DNA of 64,000 nucleotides, taken from Haliotis asinina. Its lineage: Eukaryota; Mollusca; Gastropoda; Lepetellida; Haliotidae. Below the pieces are notes generated by a model. That model was not told the DNA's origin. It made no database searches and saw nothing but the letters and a program-made list of their open reading frames with translations. A program made the position numbers and the translations under genes. The stretch covers positions 44,753,747 to 44,817,746 of the forward strand of contig NC_090292.1 of assembly GCF_037392515.1 (NCBI RefSeq), given 5' to 3'. This document shows positions 10,701 to 20,203 of this stretch, in pieces (position 1 is the first letter of the stretch; every line of letters starts with the position of its first letter).

Positions 10701-11457
10701 TAAAACGTTCAGGTGTAAGTTTTTCAGCACACAGTGTTTCATATAAAGGCCAGTTAGCCTTTTTAAAATTCCGTCTTGATGATGGAGGAACATCAGATGG
10801 AGTTACAGCTTTTAATATAGTAGGAAAATGGTCACTTCCACAGAGGTCATCGTGGACGGACCATTCGAATTCATTTAATAGTTCGGAATTTGTCAATGAC
10901 AAGTCGAGAGCAGAATAAGTCCCTGTACCAGGGTGTAAATATGTGTTGGAACCATCATTATAAATACATAAGTCATTGTCAGGACAAAAGTCCTCCAACA
11001 TTTTGCCTCTAGTGTTTGTATTAACACTACCCCAGAGTGGGTTGTGCCCATTTAAATCTCCCATTATAATACAGGGCTTCGGGAGTTTGTCATATAGAGC
11101 TTGAAGATCAGTTTTAGTGAACGTCGAAGACGGCGAAATATAAAGAGAGCATAGCGTAAACGCTACGTGTAAGGTAATTCTCACTGCAACAGCCTGCATA
11201 TTAGTATTAAGTGAAACAGGGCTTTGAATAACGTTTTGTCTGACTAAAACGGATGACCCGCCAGTAGCTCTATCACCCGGAGGTGAAAAAGAATGATATG
11301 CATTAAAATGACGAAGGTCAAATGTATCTGTTTGCTTTAAATATTTCTCTTGGAGACATATCGCTGAAGGTTTGAAATCTTGGACTAATAGCTGTAATTC
11401 ATGTAAATTAGTCCTCAATCCTCTGCAGTTCCACTGTACAATATTATTGGAATAAAC
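7771..11457 (-). CDS. LINE C ORF2: endonuclease - reverse transcriptase - RNase H
   Basis: This about 1,228-residue polyprotein nicks chromosomal DNA, reverse-transcribes the element RNA at the nick and can degrade the RNA strand. The N-terminal endonuclease starts at IVQWNCRGL and shows CLQE, GDLNGHN and GSDHFPT. The central RT has the FFDLEKACD motif A, VPQGSILS and the FVDD catalytic box. A thumb-like region follows, then RNase H with TDGSKDGG, TAEANA, YSDSLSC and MADLAAK, which supply all four acidic residues. A Cys/His-rich C-terminus (CRIGHTRYTHEYLL...CIPCDE...H..LDC) closes it. The frame has no internal stop. There is no ATG near the start: the codon at 11457 is GTT where copy A has ATG, and the frame overlaps ORF1's stop. 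Motif A has Cys where every relative here has Tyr. Confidence 0.92.
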   Translation of the reverse strand, partial: VYSNNIVQWNCRGLRTNLHELQLLVQDFKPSAICLQEKYLKQTDTFDLRHFNAYHSFSPPGDRATGGSSVLVRQNVIQSPVSLNTNMQAVAVRITLHVAFTLCSLYISPSSTFTKTDLQALYDKLPKPCIIMGDLNGHNPLWGSVNTNTRGKMLEDFCPDNDLCIYNDGSNTYLHPGTGTYSALDLSLTNSELLNEFEWSVHDDLCGSDHFPTILKAVTPSDVPPSSRRNFKKANWPLYETLCAEKLTPERFIDVPDAIKCFSDELNSIADECIPKSSVVPHIRKPWFNDDCKQARKARKKAEHYFRRHPMVHNLNKFKILNAKARRTFKQNKRQSWQNYVSKINSRTPMSKVWNMVQKIKGKGTKSTVHHLKDGDQLLTDKSDIANKLGETLAKHSSSSNYLPKFQQYQKEQEKKTINFNSDNGEDYNETFSIHELHTALDQAHDTATGADNIHYQLLKHLPESCLETLLNIFDDIWTLGNFPPSWRDAIVVPIPKPGRDHTDPSNYRPISLTSCVCKTMERMINNRLVWYLETNNLITDIQCGFRKNRSTVDHLVRLESFVKNALINKQHAVSIFFDLEKACDTTWKYGILRDLHDFGLRGRLPEFIAKFLNNRQFQVRVGSTLSDHYNQDQGVPQGSILSVTLFSIKINSLSKVLNDSIDGSLFVDDFNISCRGKNMHTIERQLQLCLNRINKWCLENGFKFSKSKTNCIHFCRKYKPHKDPELSLDGTPIKVVKEAKFLGLIFDSHLTFLPHIKSLKSKCLKALDLLKVVSNSKWGGDQATLLHLYRSLVRSKLDYGSIVYGGACKSNLKLLDPVHHQGLRLCLGSFRTSPIDSLYVEADEPSLAQRRIKLSLQYIIKLYSNESNPAYNCVFNPLYEDLYSKKSSLVPPLGLRIKPFIAAAGIELNNIAPSRLLSSPPWQLVRPQVDLTLTTFKKSETNELQYKQEYNQLKHTYNNHKSLFTDGSKDGGAVACATVIGSRTISSRLPDNSSIFTAEANAILTALKYIQRHPKRKQYIIYSDSLSCLQAIKNISCKHALLIEIIELYNTLATGQYDIVFCWLPSHVGISGNVMADLAAKAALNKSVTPLLIPYSDYKASIRTYIRDLMQKKWDTQVGINKLHAIKPYIGYTYLGCQSRFEEVIMRRCRIGHTRYTHEYLLKGEDPPFCIPCDERITVKHVLLDCVEYSITRDNFFKSRTMKDLFSNVSAHLIIAFLKELELLHDL

Positions 11458-12728
11458 TATCTTTTGGGTGGATTTATTGGGGATCTACCCCGCACTCTTT
11501 TGGAGGGCGACAAGCTATGTGCCCTAGAATGGACGTTTTCAGAAACGTCCATGTCTTCAAGAGACCCGTATTTATTAAACAGTTGAATTTTGTTCTGTGA
11601 CCCTTTAGGAGCTCTGCCACTTTGTTGTTTTGAAGCATCAGGCTTTGGCTTCGGTTTACTTTTCACAGTGTGTTGACTATCAGCTGTCGATTGAGACTTT
11701 GAGTGTGACTGAGAGGATTTGTGATCAGAAGAAGACTTTGATGTACCAGGAAGTGATTCCTCAGTCTGTGATGATATAGCAGTGCACAAAGTCTGTGGAG
11801 AATCACAATTGACCCAAGTCAAGGTAGTTTGGCACCCTGTGGTTGATGTTGTTTTAGAGCTACACCCCGATGATATTTTTGTTACTGCAGCATAACTTTC
11901 CGAAAGTTCAGATCTCTTTACCAGTTTTTTGGCCTCAGAAAAAGAGATATTTGGTGTAAATTTGATTTTATTGATCTCCATTTGCTCTTTCCAAATAGGA
12001 CACTGTTTAGAAAATGACGAATGGTCGCCTGAGCAATTGGTACATTTTTTATAGTCACTGTCACAATCTTCTGTTGTGTGTGTCTTCTCACCACAGTGAG
12101 CACACACAACAGACAATGTGCAAGTATTTACGCCGTGTCCATATTTCTGGCATTTAAAACACCTGAGCGGGTTGGGGATGTAGGTATCAACTGGAATGTT
12201 ACAGTAGCCTGCCTTCACTGATTTGGGAGCATTAGGACATGAAAAAGTAAACAGATAAGTGTTCGTTTTGATGGTTTCACTGTTTCTCCGAGTTGAAAAG
12301 CGCTTGACAAAGAGTACACCTTGATCCTTCATTTCAGATCCTATATCAAGTTCAGACATATCATCAAACAATCGGTCTCGATCTCTAACGATACCTTTGC
12401 TTGAATTCAAGGTTTTGTGTGCAGAAACCGTGACCGGAATACCCACGAAAGATTTGATGTTCAGCAAATTAGTTGCTTGTTGCTTTTTTCCGCACTCTAC
12501 TAACAGGGCACCTGAACGTAAGCGTCTTATGTTCTTCACATCCCCTGCAATACCTTGAATACCCTTGGATACAGCAAAGGGGTTCAACTTTAATGATGTC
12601 TTGTCAGGAGTCTCAATAACAATGAAACGCGGCCAATACTCAATCGATGCAGACGGTCTATGGTCAGTATCAACAGGGTCAATATCAAGTGGACGTTTTG
12701 TTTTTTTTGTTGGGTTCTCATAAGCCAT
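11457..12728 (-). CDS. LINE C ORF1: gag-like nucleic-acid-binding protein
   Basis: ORF1 proteins of this LINE group bind element RNA and form the ribonucleoprotein. I start it at ATG 12728 (MAYENP...). The same ATGGCTTAY start is kept in E and F, whereas the longer frame upstream is not. The order is a basic N-terminus (KKTKRPLD), a conserved RRM-like or esterase-unrelated central domain with YWPRFIVIET and LNPFAVSKGIQGIAGDVKN, then three knuckles: CFKCQKYGHGVNTC, CAHCGEKTHTTEDC and CTNCSGDH with SSFSKQC. A Ser/Gln-rich tail follows, then SGRAPKGSQNKIQLFNKYGS and a basic RVRGRSPINPPKR end. It is uninterrupted at 423 residues. Nature of the central domain is inferred from position only. Confidence 0.92.
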   Translation of the reverse strand: MAYENPTKKTKRPLDIDPVDTDHRPSASIEYWPRFIVIETPDKTSLKLNPFAVSKGIQGIAGDVKNIRRLRSGALLVECGKKQQATNLLNIKSFVGIPVTVSAHKTLNSSKGIVRDRDRLFDDMSELDIGSEMKDQGVLFVKRFSTRRNSETIKTNTYLFTFSCPNAPKSVKAGYCNIPVDTYIPNPLRCFKCQKYGHGVNTCTLSVVCAHCGEKTHTTEDCDSDYKKCTNCSGDHSSFSKQCPIWKEQMEINKIKFTPNISFSEAKKLVKRSELSESYAAVTKISSGCSSKTTSTTGCQTTLTWVNCDSPQTLCTAISSQTEESLPGTSKSSSDHKSSQSHSKSQSTADSQHTVKSKPKPKPDASKQQSGRAPKGSQNKIQLFNKYGSLEDMDVSENVHSRAHSLSPSKRVRGRSPINPPKR

Positions 12729-13257
12729 GTTTAGTTTAAATGGTTCATCATCCGAGCTCCCCACCCACCACGGAGTATCACAAGGACAATGCTAAAGTAA
12801 GCGGGCCTCCAGCTTACAGCACCAAGGATATTCGGATGATATACTCCAGCAGAAGAATTAAAACATTAATAATTCCACCAGATTGGCCCATGAGCCACCG
12901 CCTTCTGGGCATACGACTCTAGGCAAAAATATGAATTAGTAAAATTTGAAATTCAGAAGATCCAAAAATCGGCCAAGACCTAATAATATCCATCTTACGA
13001 TTCTCAAAATTTTGTGTAACATTACATACAGTAATGCTCAGGGCTTGGCGTGACCAGCCGATTGGTTGAACCGGGCCCATTCAACCACCCGTCTAGGTGA
13101 AGTCAGGGCCGAAGTGGTGTGTTGAGCAATAGGAACACTGGTCTTGCTCCCATTGCCCTCAAACACCAGGATCCCCTCCTCCACCGACACAGGGCCGCAA
13201 CCCACGGCAAACGGGTTGGTGGACCAAATATCCCCCCGGGTCCACTACGGGGGTGTC

Positions 13258-13315
13258 GGCGAGCTCTTGGCGTTACCCAGCACCCACCACGAGGAGGTGG
13301 CTCGCCACGGGTGCC
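13258..13315 (-). ncRNA. HDV-like self-cleaving ribozyme at 5' end of LINE C
   Basis: The RNA starts at 13315. P1 is GGCACCC with GGGUGCU, including the hallmark terminal G-U wobble. P2 is GGCGAG with CUCGCC, P3 is CCAC with GUGG, and L3 is CUCCUC. The segment after P1 reads GGGUAAC and then GCCAAG, where the first C is the candidate catalytic cytosine. The target duplication begins at 13316, so the element's physical end equals the predicted cleavage site. Cleavage would free the element's 5' end from upstream transcript. Confidence 0.85.
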
Positions 13316-15060
13316 CCAAATACCTGAAAGCACTTGATCTGTTGAAAGTTGTTTCCAACTCAAAGTGGAGAGGGGATTAAGCTATGCCTCCATCATATAT
13401 GGTGGAGCCTGCAAAAGCAGCCTTAAACTTCTTGATTCTGTCTACCACCAAGGTTTAAGACTTTGTCCTGGGTCTCTCCGAACTTCACCTGTTGACAGTC
13501 TTTACGTTGAGGCCGATGAACCATCTCTTACACAACGTCGTATAAAATTATCCTTACAATACATTACTCTAATACTCTAATACTCTAATGAATCTAACCC
13601 TGCATATAACTGTGTGTTCACACCACTTTATGAGGATATGTACGACAGGAATCTTCTCTTGTTCCACCTCTAGGGCACAGAATTCAAAACTTTCTTTCTT
13701 CGGCTGGCATTGAGCTTGAGCTTAATTCTTCTCCTCCTTGGAAGTTGGTTAGGCCACAAGTCGACCTAACAGTAACTTCAATTTAAACATGAGAAACGAA
13801 TGAATTACTATATAAACAAGAATATAATCAATTAAAAAGTAAATATACGAATTACAAACCCTTATTTACAGGTGGATCCAAGGACGGTGGGGCACTGGCT
13901 TGTGCCTCTGTCATTGGATCCAGAACAATATCTTCTAGACTACCAGATAACGGTTGTATTTTTACAGCTGAAGCAAACGCCATGCTAACGGCTTTTAAAT
14001 ATATTCAAAGACAATTTAAACATAAACAGTATCTATTCCGACTCTCATTCTTGTTTTCAGGCTATTAAAAATATTTCTTGTAAACATACACTTTTAATTG
14101 ACATTATTGAATTGTATAATAATCTTGCTTCTGGCCAATACGACATCGTCTTTTGTTGGTTACACAGCCATGTAGGCATTTCTGGTAACACAATGGCCGA
14201 TCTTGCTGCTGAGGCAGAGCTCAACAAATCTGTGACACCAGTTCTTATTCCATACTCCGATTATAAAGCTACCATTAAATTCGTATAAAACCGTATATTG
14301 GTTACACCTACTTGGGTTGTCAGTCCAGATTTGAAGAGGTTATTTTACGACGATGTCTTGTTGGCCATACTAGATATACTCATGCATATCTCTTAAAATT
14401 TGAGGTTCCTCCATTTTGTATCCCTTGTGATGACAGAGTCACAGTCAAGCATATCCTGCTTGATTTGTGTTGAATTCTCCATCCGAAGGGATAAATATTT
14501 CAATGTCAAAAGTATCAGAGATCGCTTTAGCACCGTTAGTTTTCATGTAATCATTGTTGTTGTTTTTTTGAAAGAAAATTGATTTCATAATTCAATTTGG
14601 AGAAATATGTTTAGACCTCTTTTAATGATTTAAATTAGTAACTAGAAGAGGTTGAAGCATTGTAAAATTATTTTCCTCCTCCGAGGGTAAGTAGGTCCCA
14701 AAACATTTGATGTAAATTTAAGTCTACCAGGTTTTTATTCGTAGTATTTATGTTATTTTAATTTTGGCTAGCATTTCATACACTCTCTAGTGGCTGAAGG
14801 GATGATGTAAATCCAACTAGGATCCATGCAGGTAGCAAAGTTGGTCCCCATGGTCCCTAGTATGGTAATCTACCTTCGGTTGATGGAGATCTATAGCCTG
14901 TTTTTATTTTGTTTTTTTCCAGATAGTGATATTAATTTTAACTTTCCACGCTAGTTTTAATTCACAATGTGATATTCTAGTTATTTTACTGTCCTTCTGG
15001 GACAGGTTTTACAATGTACATGTAATGTTTTTCATTGTTGAATGTTCTCGTCACGATACG
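13316..15060 (+). mobile_element. LINE copy B, right segment
   Basis: Continuation of B after LINE C. It begins with the right copy of the 12-bp duplication (13316-13327) and holds the end of ORF2 and a 3' UTR (about 14586-15060) homologous to that of F and G. The final hairpin is degraded: near 15045-15060 the text ends at TCTCGTCACGATACG without the ACTC tail. B is therefore old relative to C. Confidence 0.85.
13328..14585 (+). pseudogene. LINE B ORF2 C-terminal part (RT thumb, RNase H; broken)
   Basis: Homologous to the last third of C's ORF2. IYGGACKSSLKLLDSVYHQG is near 13396-13455, RNase H begins near 13860 with TGGSKDGG (first Asp changed to Gly), and the C-terminal Cys/His segment lies near 14310-14470. 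Frameshifts occur near 13560, 13640 and 13780, and a deletion before 14285 removed part of the linker. It is non-functional. Confidence 0.8.
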
Positions 15061-15273
15061 TCTCTTGACACTGACACAAACATAGTCTATATACATAATG
15101 CAAACATTCACAAAGAATGCACATGTTACATTTAAGGTCCTGCTAACACAACAAGGTCCAAAGGGTGTTGTAGTTGCCGACGTGTGAATTTACTTGGTTG
15201 CTCTCCCTCCATCTCACCAATGATCCCAGCGACGTGACATGTTGCACCAACTCAAAAAGTCATCTTTGACGGG

Positions 15274-16502
15274 CTAAGTCAACAGATTTTCACCATCGTT
15301 ATCTTTGATTGAGCGTCTAGCTCCATTATTTACGAGTAGTTCCACCACATTCTCATATCCCTTATCTGCTGCTACCATTACCGGTGTCATCTGCTTGTTT
15401 CCCCTGCTGTTTATGTCCAGCAGGTTCAGCGAGAGGAGGTATTTAACTACATCAAATTTTCCCTTCCCACAGGCAAGGTGAAGGATGTTGTTTCCCGTTT
15501 CAACAGTGAGTGACAGATCAGCTCCATGTTTTACGAGTAATTCCATCACTTGTTTATGTCCATGGTAAGCTGCTAACATGACTGGTGTCATCATATTCCA
15601 TCCTCTGCAGTTTACGTCAAAATAATTCAGTGAGAGGAGATATTTAACTACATCAAATTCTCCCTGAATACAGGAGAGGTGAAGAATTTCGTTGTTCGTT
15701 GCCGTACTAAGTGACAGATCAGCTCCATGTTTTACGAGTAATTCTACCACTTTTTTACGTCCTTTGAAGGCTGCCACCATCACTGGTGTCCTCTCATTCC
15801 ACCCTCTGCTGTCTATGTCCACCGAATTAAGCGAGAGCAGATATTTAACAACATCGAAGTGTCCCCGACTACAGGCAGTGTGAAGGATGTTTCCCATTTG
15901 TGCACGAAGTGAGAGATCGGCTCCACGTTTTACAAGTAATTCCACCACTTCTTTATATCCCTGGTTTGCTGCCACCATGATTGGCGTCATCTTCTTCCAT
16001 CCCCTTCTGTTTATGTTGATGGAGTTCAGTGAGAGAAGATATTTAACTACATCCAATTGTCCCCCGTAACAGGCAAGGTGCAGGACGTTGTCACCTGTTT
16101 TAACCTTGAGTGATAGGTCAGCGCCTTTCTCCACAAGAAATTCCACCACATCATTGTGTCCGTTCTCTGCCGCCAGCATGAGAGGTGTTTTCCAGCATGG
16201 CATTGTAATACCAATGCTAAAGTTGATCTGCGATAGGACATACTTCACTAACTCTACGTTTCCTCCAAGACAGGCTGCTTGAAGGATATTGATGCCGAAT
16301 CTATCTTTGTGTAACACTTTAGCTCCTTTACTGACAAGTAACTCAAACACTTCTCTGTGTCCTCCAATGGCTGCCCACATCATCGGTGTTCTGCGAATCC
16401 ACTCTTTACAATTCACGTCCACGTGTTTCTGTGACAACAAGAATTTAACCCTTGACAGGTTCCCATTCTTTGAGGCGGTATGAAGGGCACACAATGGTGG
16501 AA
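15274..16502 (-). CDS. Ankyrin-repeat protein, 3'-terminal exon
   Basis: One open exon of about 409 codons made almost wholly of ankyrin repeats, about twelve, with consensus pieces such as TPVMVAAxxGxxxVVELLVKxGADLSL. Two repeat types alternate, so the real unit is a pair of about 67 residues repeated six times. It ends at TAG 15274-15276 with GENLLT. No ATG opens it. Upstream is a good 3' splice site, a T-rich tract ending ACAG at 16505-16503, so the exon begins at 16502 in phase. Earlier exons must lie beyond it on the minus strand; I did not find them. Ankyrin arrays mediate protein binding and no other domain is visible, so the function is open. It is the only convincing host coding sequence in the window. 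Confidence 0.8.
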
Positions 16503-16565
16503 CTGTAACAGAAAATTAAACTTTGTACGTTTACACATTTCTAAACGATAGTTTGGAATGGGTGC

Positions 16566-16612
16566 GTGAGTGAGTGAGTTAGTACTTAACGTCACATCGG
16601 CAATATCGTGAA
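16566..16612 (-). repeat. Relic of LINE 3' end
   Basis: GTGAGTGAGTGAGTTAG followed by TAACGTCACATCGGCAATAT is the LINE tail and half of its 3' hairpin on the minus strand. It lies in the presumed intron upstream of the ankyrin exon. Only about 45 bp are recognisable. Confidence 0.6.
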
Positions 16613-18417
16613 TGAATGAGTTAATATTTAACTCATTAAGCCCGAGAGCCACTTCACTGCTCAATACCTGGAACCCCGTGCTGATTAAGTGGCTGACTGT
16701 AGCAAGACTAATTAGGGCTATTCACGCTTGATATCCCTGGCAGGTTTCGGAGATTACAGGAAATTGTCTCGTCATACGAGCAAGTCCTTATTGTTTAATT
16801 GTTTATTTGCGTTGTAAAGGTATATGTTGAAAGACAGCAGGAGTGAATACATGTCATATATGTAACGTTTTACGTAATTTTATTACACTTTCTTTTGTAG
16901 ACTTTTGGTGGCGCGTGTATTTTCTTAACACGTTTGTATTCTTTGTATGTAAGACATACTTAAACATATTGTCCCTGTCATATCATAGTGTCAGGTTAAA
17001 TTGTTCCAAACATCTATGTCAATGGCAGTAAAGAAGAATTTAGGCACATGCGTAATAATCTTTTATGAAAGAAGCGTTTTCGCTGATACGTTACTAGTAT
17101 ATACTGAATATTTTAAGGTAAGTACTAATAAGCTAATGTGTGACTTACATGGAACAGATTCACAGTTTGTCACTTTGGTTCATCTAGATTTAATGCAGAA
17201 AACATACGTTATCACACGAACATACATGTATGCATATTGTATAATGCTATTCCTTGCACATACATAAGACAAAGGGTCATGGGATGGGCGTCATCAAAGT
17301 TCCCGAATAGGACGTTTTGTATCTCAACTGTTCAATATAGTGGCTGATTTGTTATCTATGACGAATCGTATCATGAGATACCTGTCACAGAGGAAATCAC
17401 AGGTGATGGGGCGTGGGCTAAATTTCTGAAGAGCACGTTCGGTTACTAGGCAGCTTGGATACAGATTGACTATTGGTTAGATTGTTGACCAATCGTTACG
17501 CTAGATTTCGACTTTATCAACTCTAACTATCATGAAAAGGTTTGTGTATCGTGAACATACATAATCGTAAGGATGTAAAATGTACACGTAGGACTAACAA
17601 GCACTTTGATTGGTTTATTTTTCTTTAAGGCGCTCAAAGCGCTACAATCCGATTATTTTTACTCCGGATAACCCAATCCAACCATTGAGTAGAGATAGTA
17701 TTTATTTACGTATACATTTTGCGCCCACTACTTCTACATCAAACATAATGGCTTGCTGAACATTTCAACATAATCTGCACATTGTTACGAATAAATATCA
17801 TAATTCAAGTACATGTATTATAGAATTCAAAAAAGTTACACGATACTGATTTATTGTGATGTATACACTTGCAGTTGAATCTCCCCAAATGTTTATGAAG
17901 ATGGGCATACTTATATTTGTTTTGAAAGCAAACGAGGTTCAGAAGATTAACAATGGGCGTGACTCCACAAAACAGGTTGTGCAATGATGTAACAGCGCAT
18001 AAGTTTGTTTTACACTTGTCACGGGACAAAACTTTACCTGGACATGCATTCGGCCAGAGGCAGTTATTTTTAGGTTAAAAGAGGTGTTCATATGTCTCAA
18101 TTAGTGTTGTCTGATTGAATGGTTATACGCATCAATTCCGTAACTGATATATTATCCTCCTTTTATTGACGATCTGATACACGTGATCATTACACTGGGT
18201 AAGAAAATACAAACGTTTCTTACACAGTGCTTATGTAAACTGCATTGAAAAATCACATTTCAAATCAATCTTAAACAAAATACCCCAGTTACCTTTGTAT
18301 GGGTTATGTGTATTATGAGTTATCACTTCATATTCGATAAGGTATTATTGTCAACTTTAAAAAAAACATTAGTCGCAAATAAATTAGGTCTAAATTAGTA
18401 ACTTGGTTTATTTAAAG
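16613..18417. other. Non-coding stretch, no feature recognised
   Basis: AT-rich, with only short ORFs that look random. A short inverted motif, GGCGCTCAAAGCGCT (17629-17643), lies near its middle and may mark a small degraded element. The region would hold the upstream intron and exons of the ankyrin gene if the gene extends this way. Confidence 0.4.
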
Positions 18418-19372
18418 TGAGTGAGTGAGTGAGTTAATATTTTACGTCACATCGGCAATATCTCAGTCATATCGTGACGAGAACATTTAAATGAAATATA
18501 TGCATGTGGTAAAATCTGTCAACGAAGGACAGTAAAACAACTAGACTATCACAATTTCAATTAAAGCTAGCATGGAAAGTTAAAACTAATATCACTATTT
18601 AGACAATACAATATTAAAACAGACGATAGATCGCCAACAACATAAGGTAGATCACCATACTAGGGACCATGGGGACTTAAAGTACCTTTGCTTCCTACAT
18701 GGACCCTGGTTGGATTTACACCATCCTTTCAGCTGCTGGCGATTGTACGAAAATTTAGCCAATATTAAAAGAACATGAATACTACGATTAAAAATCTGGT
18801 AGACTTACATTTACTGTGAATGTTTGTGGACTTGTGTACCCTCTCAGGAGGACAATAATTTTACAATACTTCAACCCCCTTTGAGGGTACAGCCACCAAC
18901 GATTCAAGTTACTAATTCAAATTACCAATCATGAACATACATCTATCTACAGAAACACACTATTCAAAATTCAATAAAAAAATCAATTTCTTTTTATAAA
19001 CCTATAATTAAATTAGAATTGACGCTGGTAAAAAGACCCTTCATTGTTTTAACTGTAAAATACTTATCCCTTGTGATGGAGAATTCCACACAGGCAAGCA
19101 GAATTTCCTTAACTGTAACTCTCTCACCACAAGGGATACAAAAAGGAGGATCCTCACCTTTTAACAGGTACACATGAGTATATCTAGTGTGGCCAATACG
19201 ACATCGTCGCATGATGACCTCTTCATATCTGGACTGACAACCCAAGTGGGTATAACCAATGTAAGGTTTTATGTCATGTAACTTATTGATACCCACTTGG
19301 GTGTTCCACTTCTTTTGCATCAGATCACGGATGTAAGATCTAATGGTGGCTTTGTAATCACTATAAGGAATA
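18418..19372 (-). mobile_element. LINE copy M, 3' end, cut by LINE D
   Basis: Minus-strand LINE 3' portion. The tail and hairpin are at 18418-18480, the 3' UTR runs to about 18990, and ORF2's C-terminus occupies 18994-19372. It stops abruptly in the RNase H/C-terminal linker, where plus-strand LINE D begins with its ribozyme at 19373. The rest of M was not found beyond D. Confidence 0.85.
18994..19372 (-). pseudogene. LINE M ORF2 C-terminal fragment
   Basis: About 126 residues homologous to the end of C's ORF2. They run from PIPYSDYKATIRSYIRDLMQ through GYTHLGCQSRYEEVIMRRCR and the Cys/His segment CIPCGERVTVKEILLAC, to a stop 15-20 residues earlier than C. The frame is intact within the fragment but has no start, because LINE D interrupts it. 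Confidence 0.8.
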
Positions 19373-19430
19373 GGCACCCGTGGCGAGCCCCCTCCTGGTG
19401 GTGGGTGCTGGGTAACGCGAAGAGCTCACT
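19373..19430 (+). ncRNA. HDV-like ribozyme at 5' end of LINE D (partly decayed)
   Basis: P1 GGCACCC/GGGTGCT is intact. P2 GGCGAG now faces CTCACT, so it has one mismatch and one wobble. P3 CCCC/GTGG has one mismatch. The catalytic stretch reads GCGAAG instead of GCCAAG. That keeps the C and the AAG, and matches the GCGAA of HDV itself. It is probably weaker than the C, E and F versions. Confidence 0.7.
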
Positions 19431-20203
19431 GACACCCCCGCTGTGGACCCCGGGGTATATTTGGTCCACCAACCCGTTTGCCATGGGCTGCGGCCCTGTG
19501 TCGGTGGAAGAGGGGATCCTGGTGGTTGAGGGCAATAGGGGCCTGGAACCGTGTTCCTGTTGCTCAACACACCACTTTGGTTCTATCAATCGGCTGATCA
19601 AGCCACGCCCTGCGCGTGGACAACATTCTTATTGCATCAGTTGAATGTCATTGTGCATTTGTGAAATGAATGTTTATGTCAGAACTTATTTACTATTGGT
19701 TTGCCTAGAGTCCTATGCCAGAAGGCGGTGGCTCATGGGCCAATCTGGTGATGTCGACCTCTAAATTCTGTATGTCCCCAAGTTTCTGTTAAGAGCCAAA
19801 TCAGCCTGACATTATATTTGGTGGACAAATATAGCTCTTTATGTCGTATTCACTGGAGTATATCACCCTTGTATCCCTGGTGTTTGCATGCTGGATATCC
19901 GCTGCAGATGGACACTGTCCTTGTTGACACTCGGTGGCGGGTGGGGAGCAAAGGTGCTGAACATCTCAGATACATCATGAATCAATTACATTCTGGTTCT
20001 GCGAGAAATGACAAGAAAAGGCGCCTGGAGGCTGAAGATATTTCAGTTCCAAAACAACAAGACAACTGGTAAAAATTATAGTCATTGAGGCTACAAATGG
20101 TGGACCCCTCAAATTAAATCCTTTTTTGATTTCCAAAACAATCCAATCTATATGTGGAGAAGTCAAAAACGTCTCATGTCTCCGTGGTGGTCAGCTCCTT
20201 ATA

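Larger units (their letters stand above)
7240..13315 (-). mobile_element. LINE copy C, full length with both ORFs open
   Basis: A 6,076-bp I/Nimb-like LINE inserted in LINE B, flanked by a perfect 12-bp duplication. Its 5' end is the first G of an HDV-like ribozyme (13315). After it come a structured 5' UTR, ORF1 (12728-11457), ORF2 (about 11457-7771) and a 3' UTR of about 530 bp ending in a hairpin (7294-7260) and a CACTCAC tail. It is the only copy in the window with both ORFs uninterrupted. Two features may still cripple it. The ORF2 ATG present in copy A is replaced by GTT, and the RT steric-gate Tyr is Cys. Presence of RNase H places it in the I group rather than Jockey. Confidence 0.95.

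Noticed and set aside
11418..11457. TTG at 11418 as the true ORF2 start of LINE C
   Set aside because: Conserved endonuclease sequence (IVQWNCRG) lies upstream in the same frame, so a start at 11418 would remove part of the nuclease.
13103..13380. ORFs on both strands with Gly/Pro/Arg-rich products (also 19297-19644, 39070-39283, 58316-58645)
   Set aside because: They lie in the GC-rich ribozyme and 5' UTR of the LINEs, where sequence is conserved as RNA structure, not as codons.
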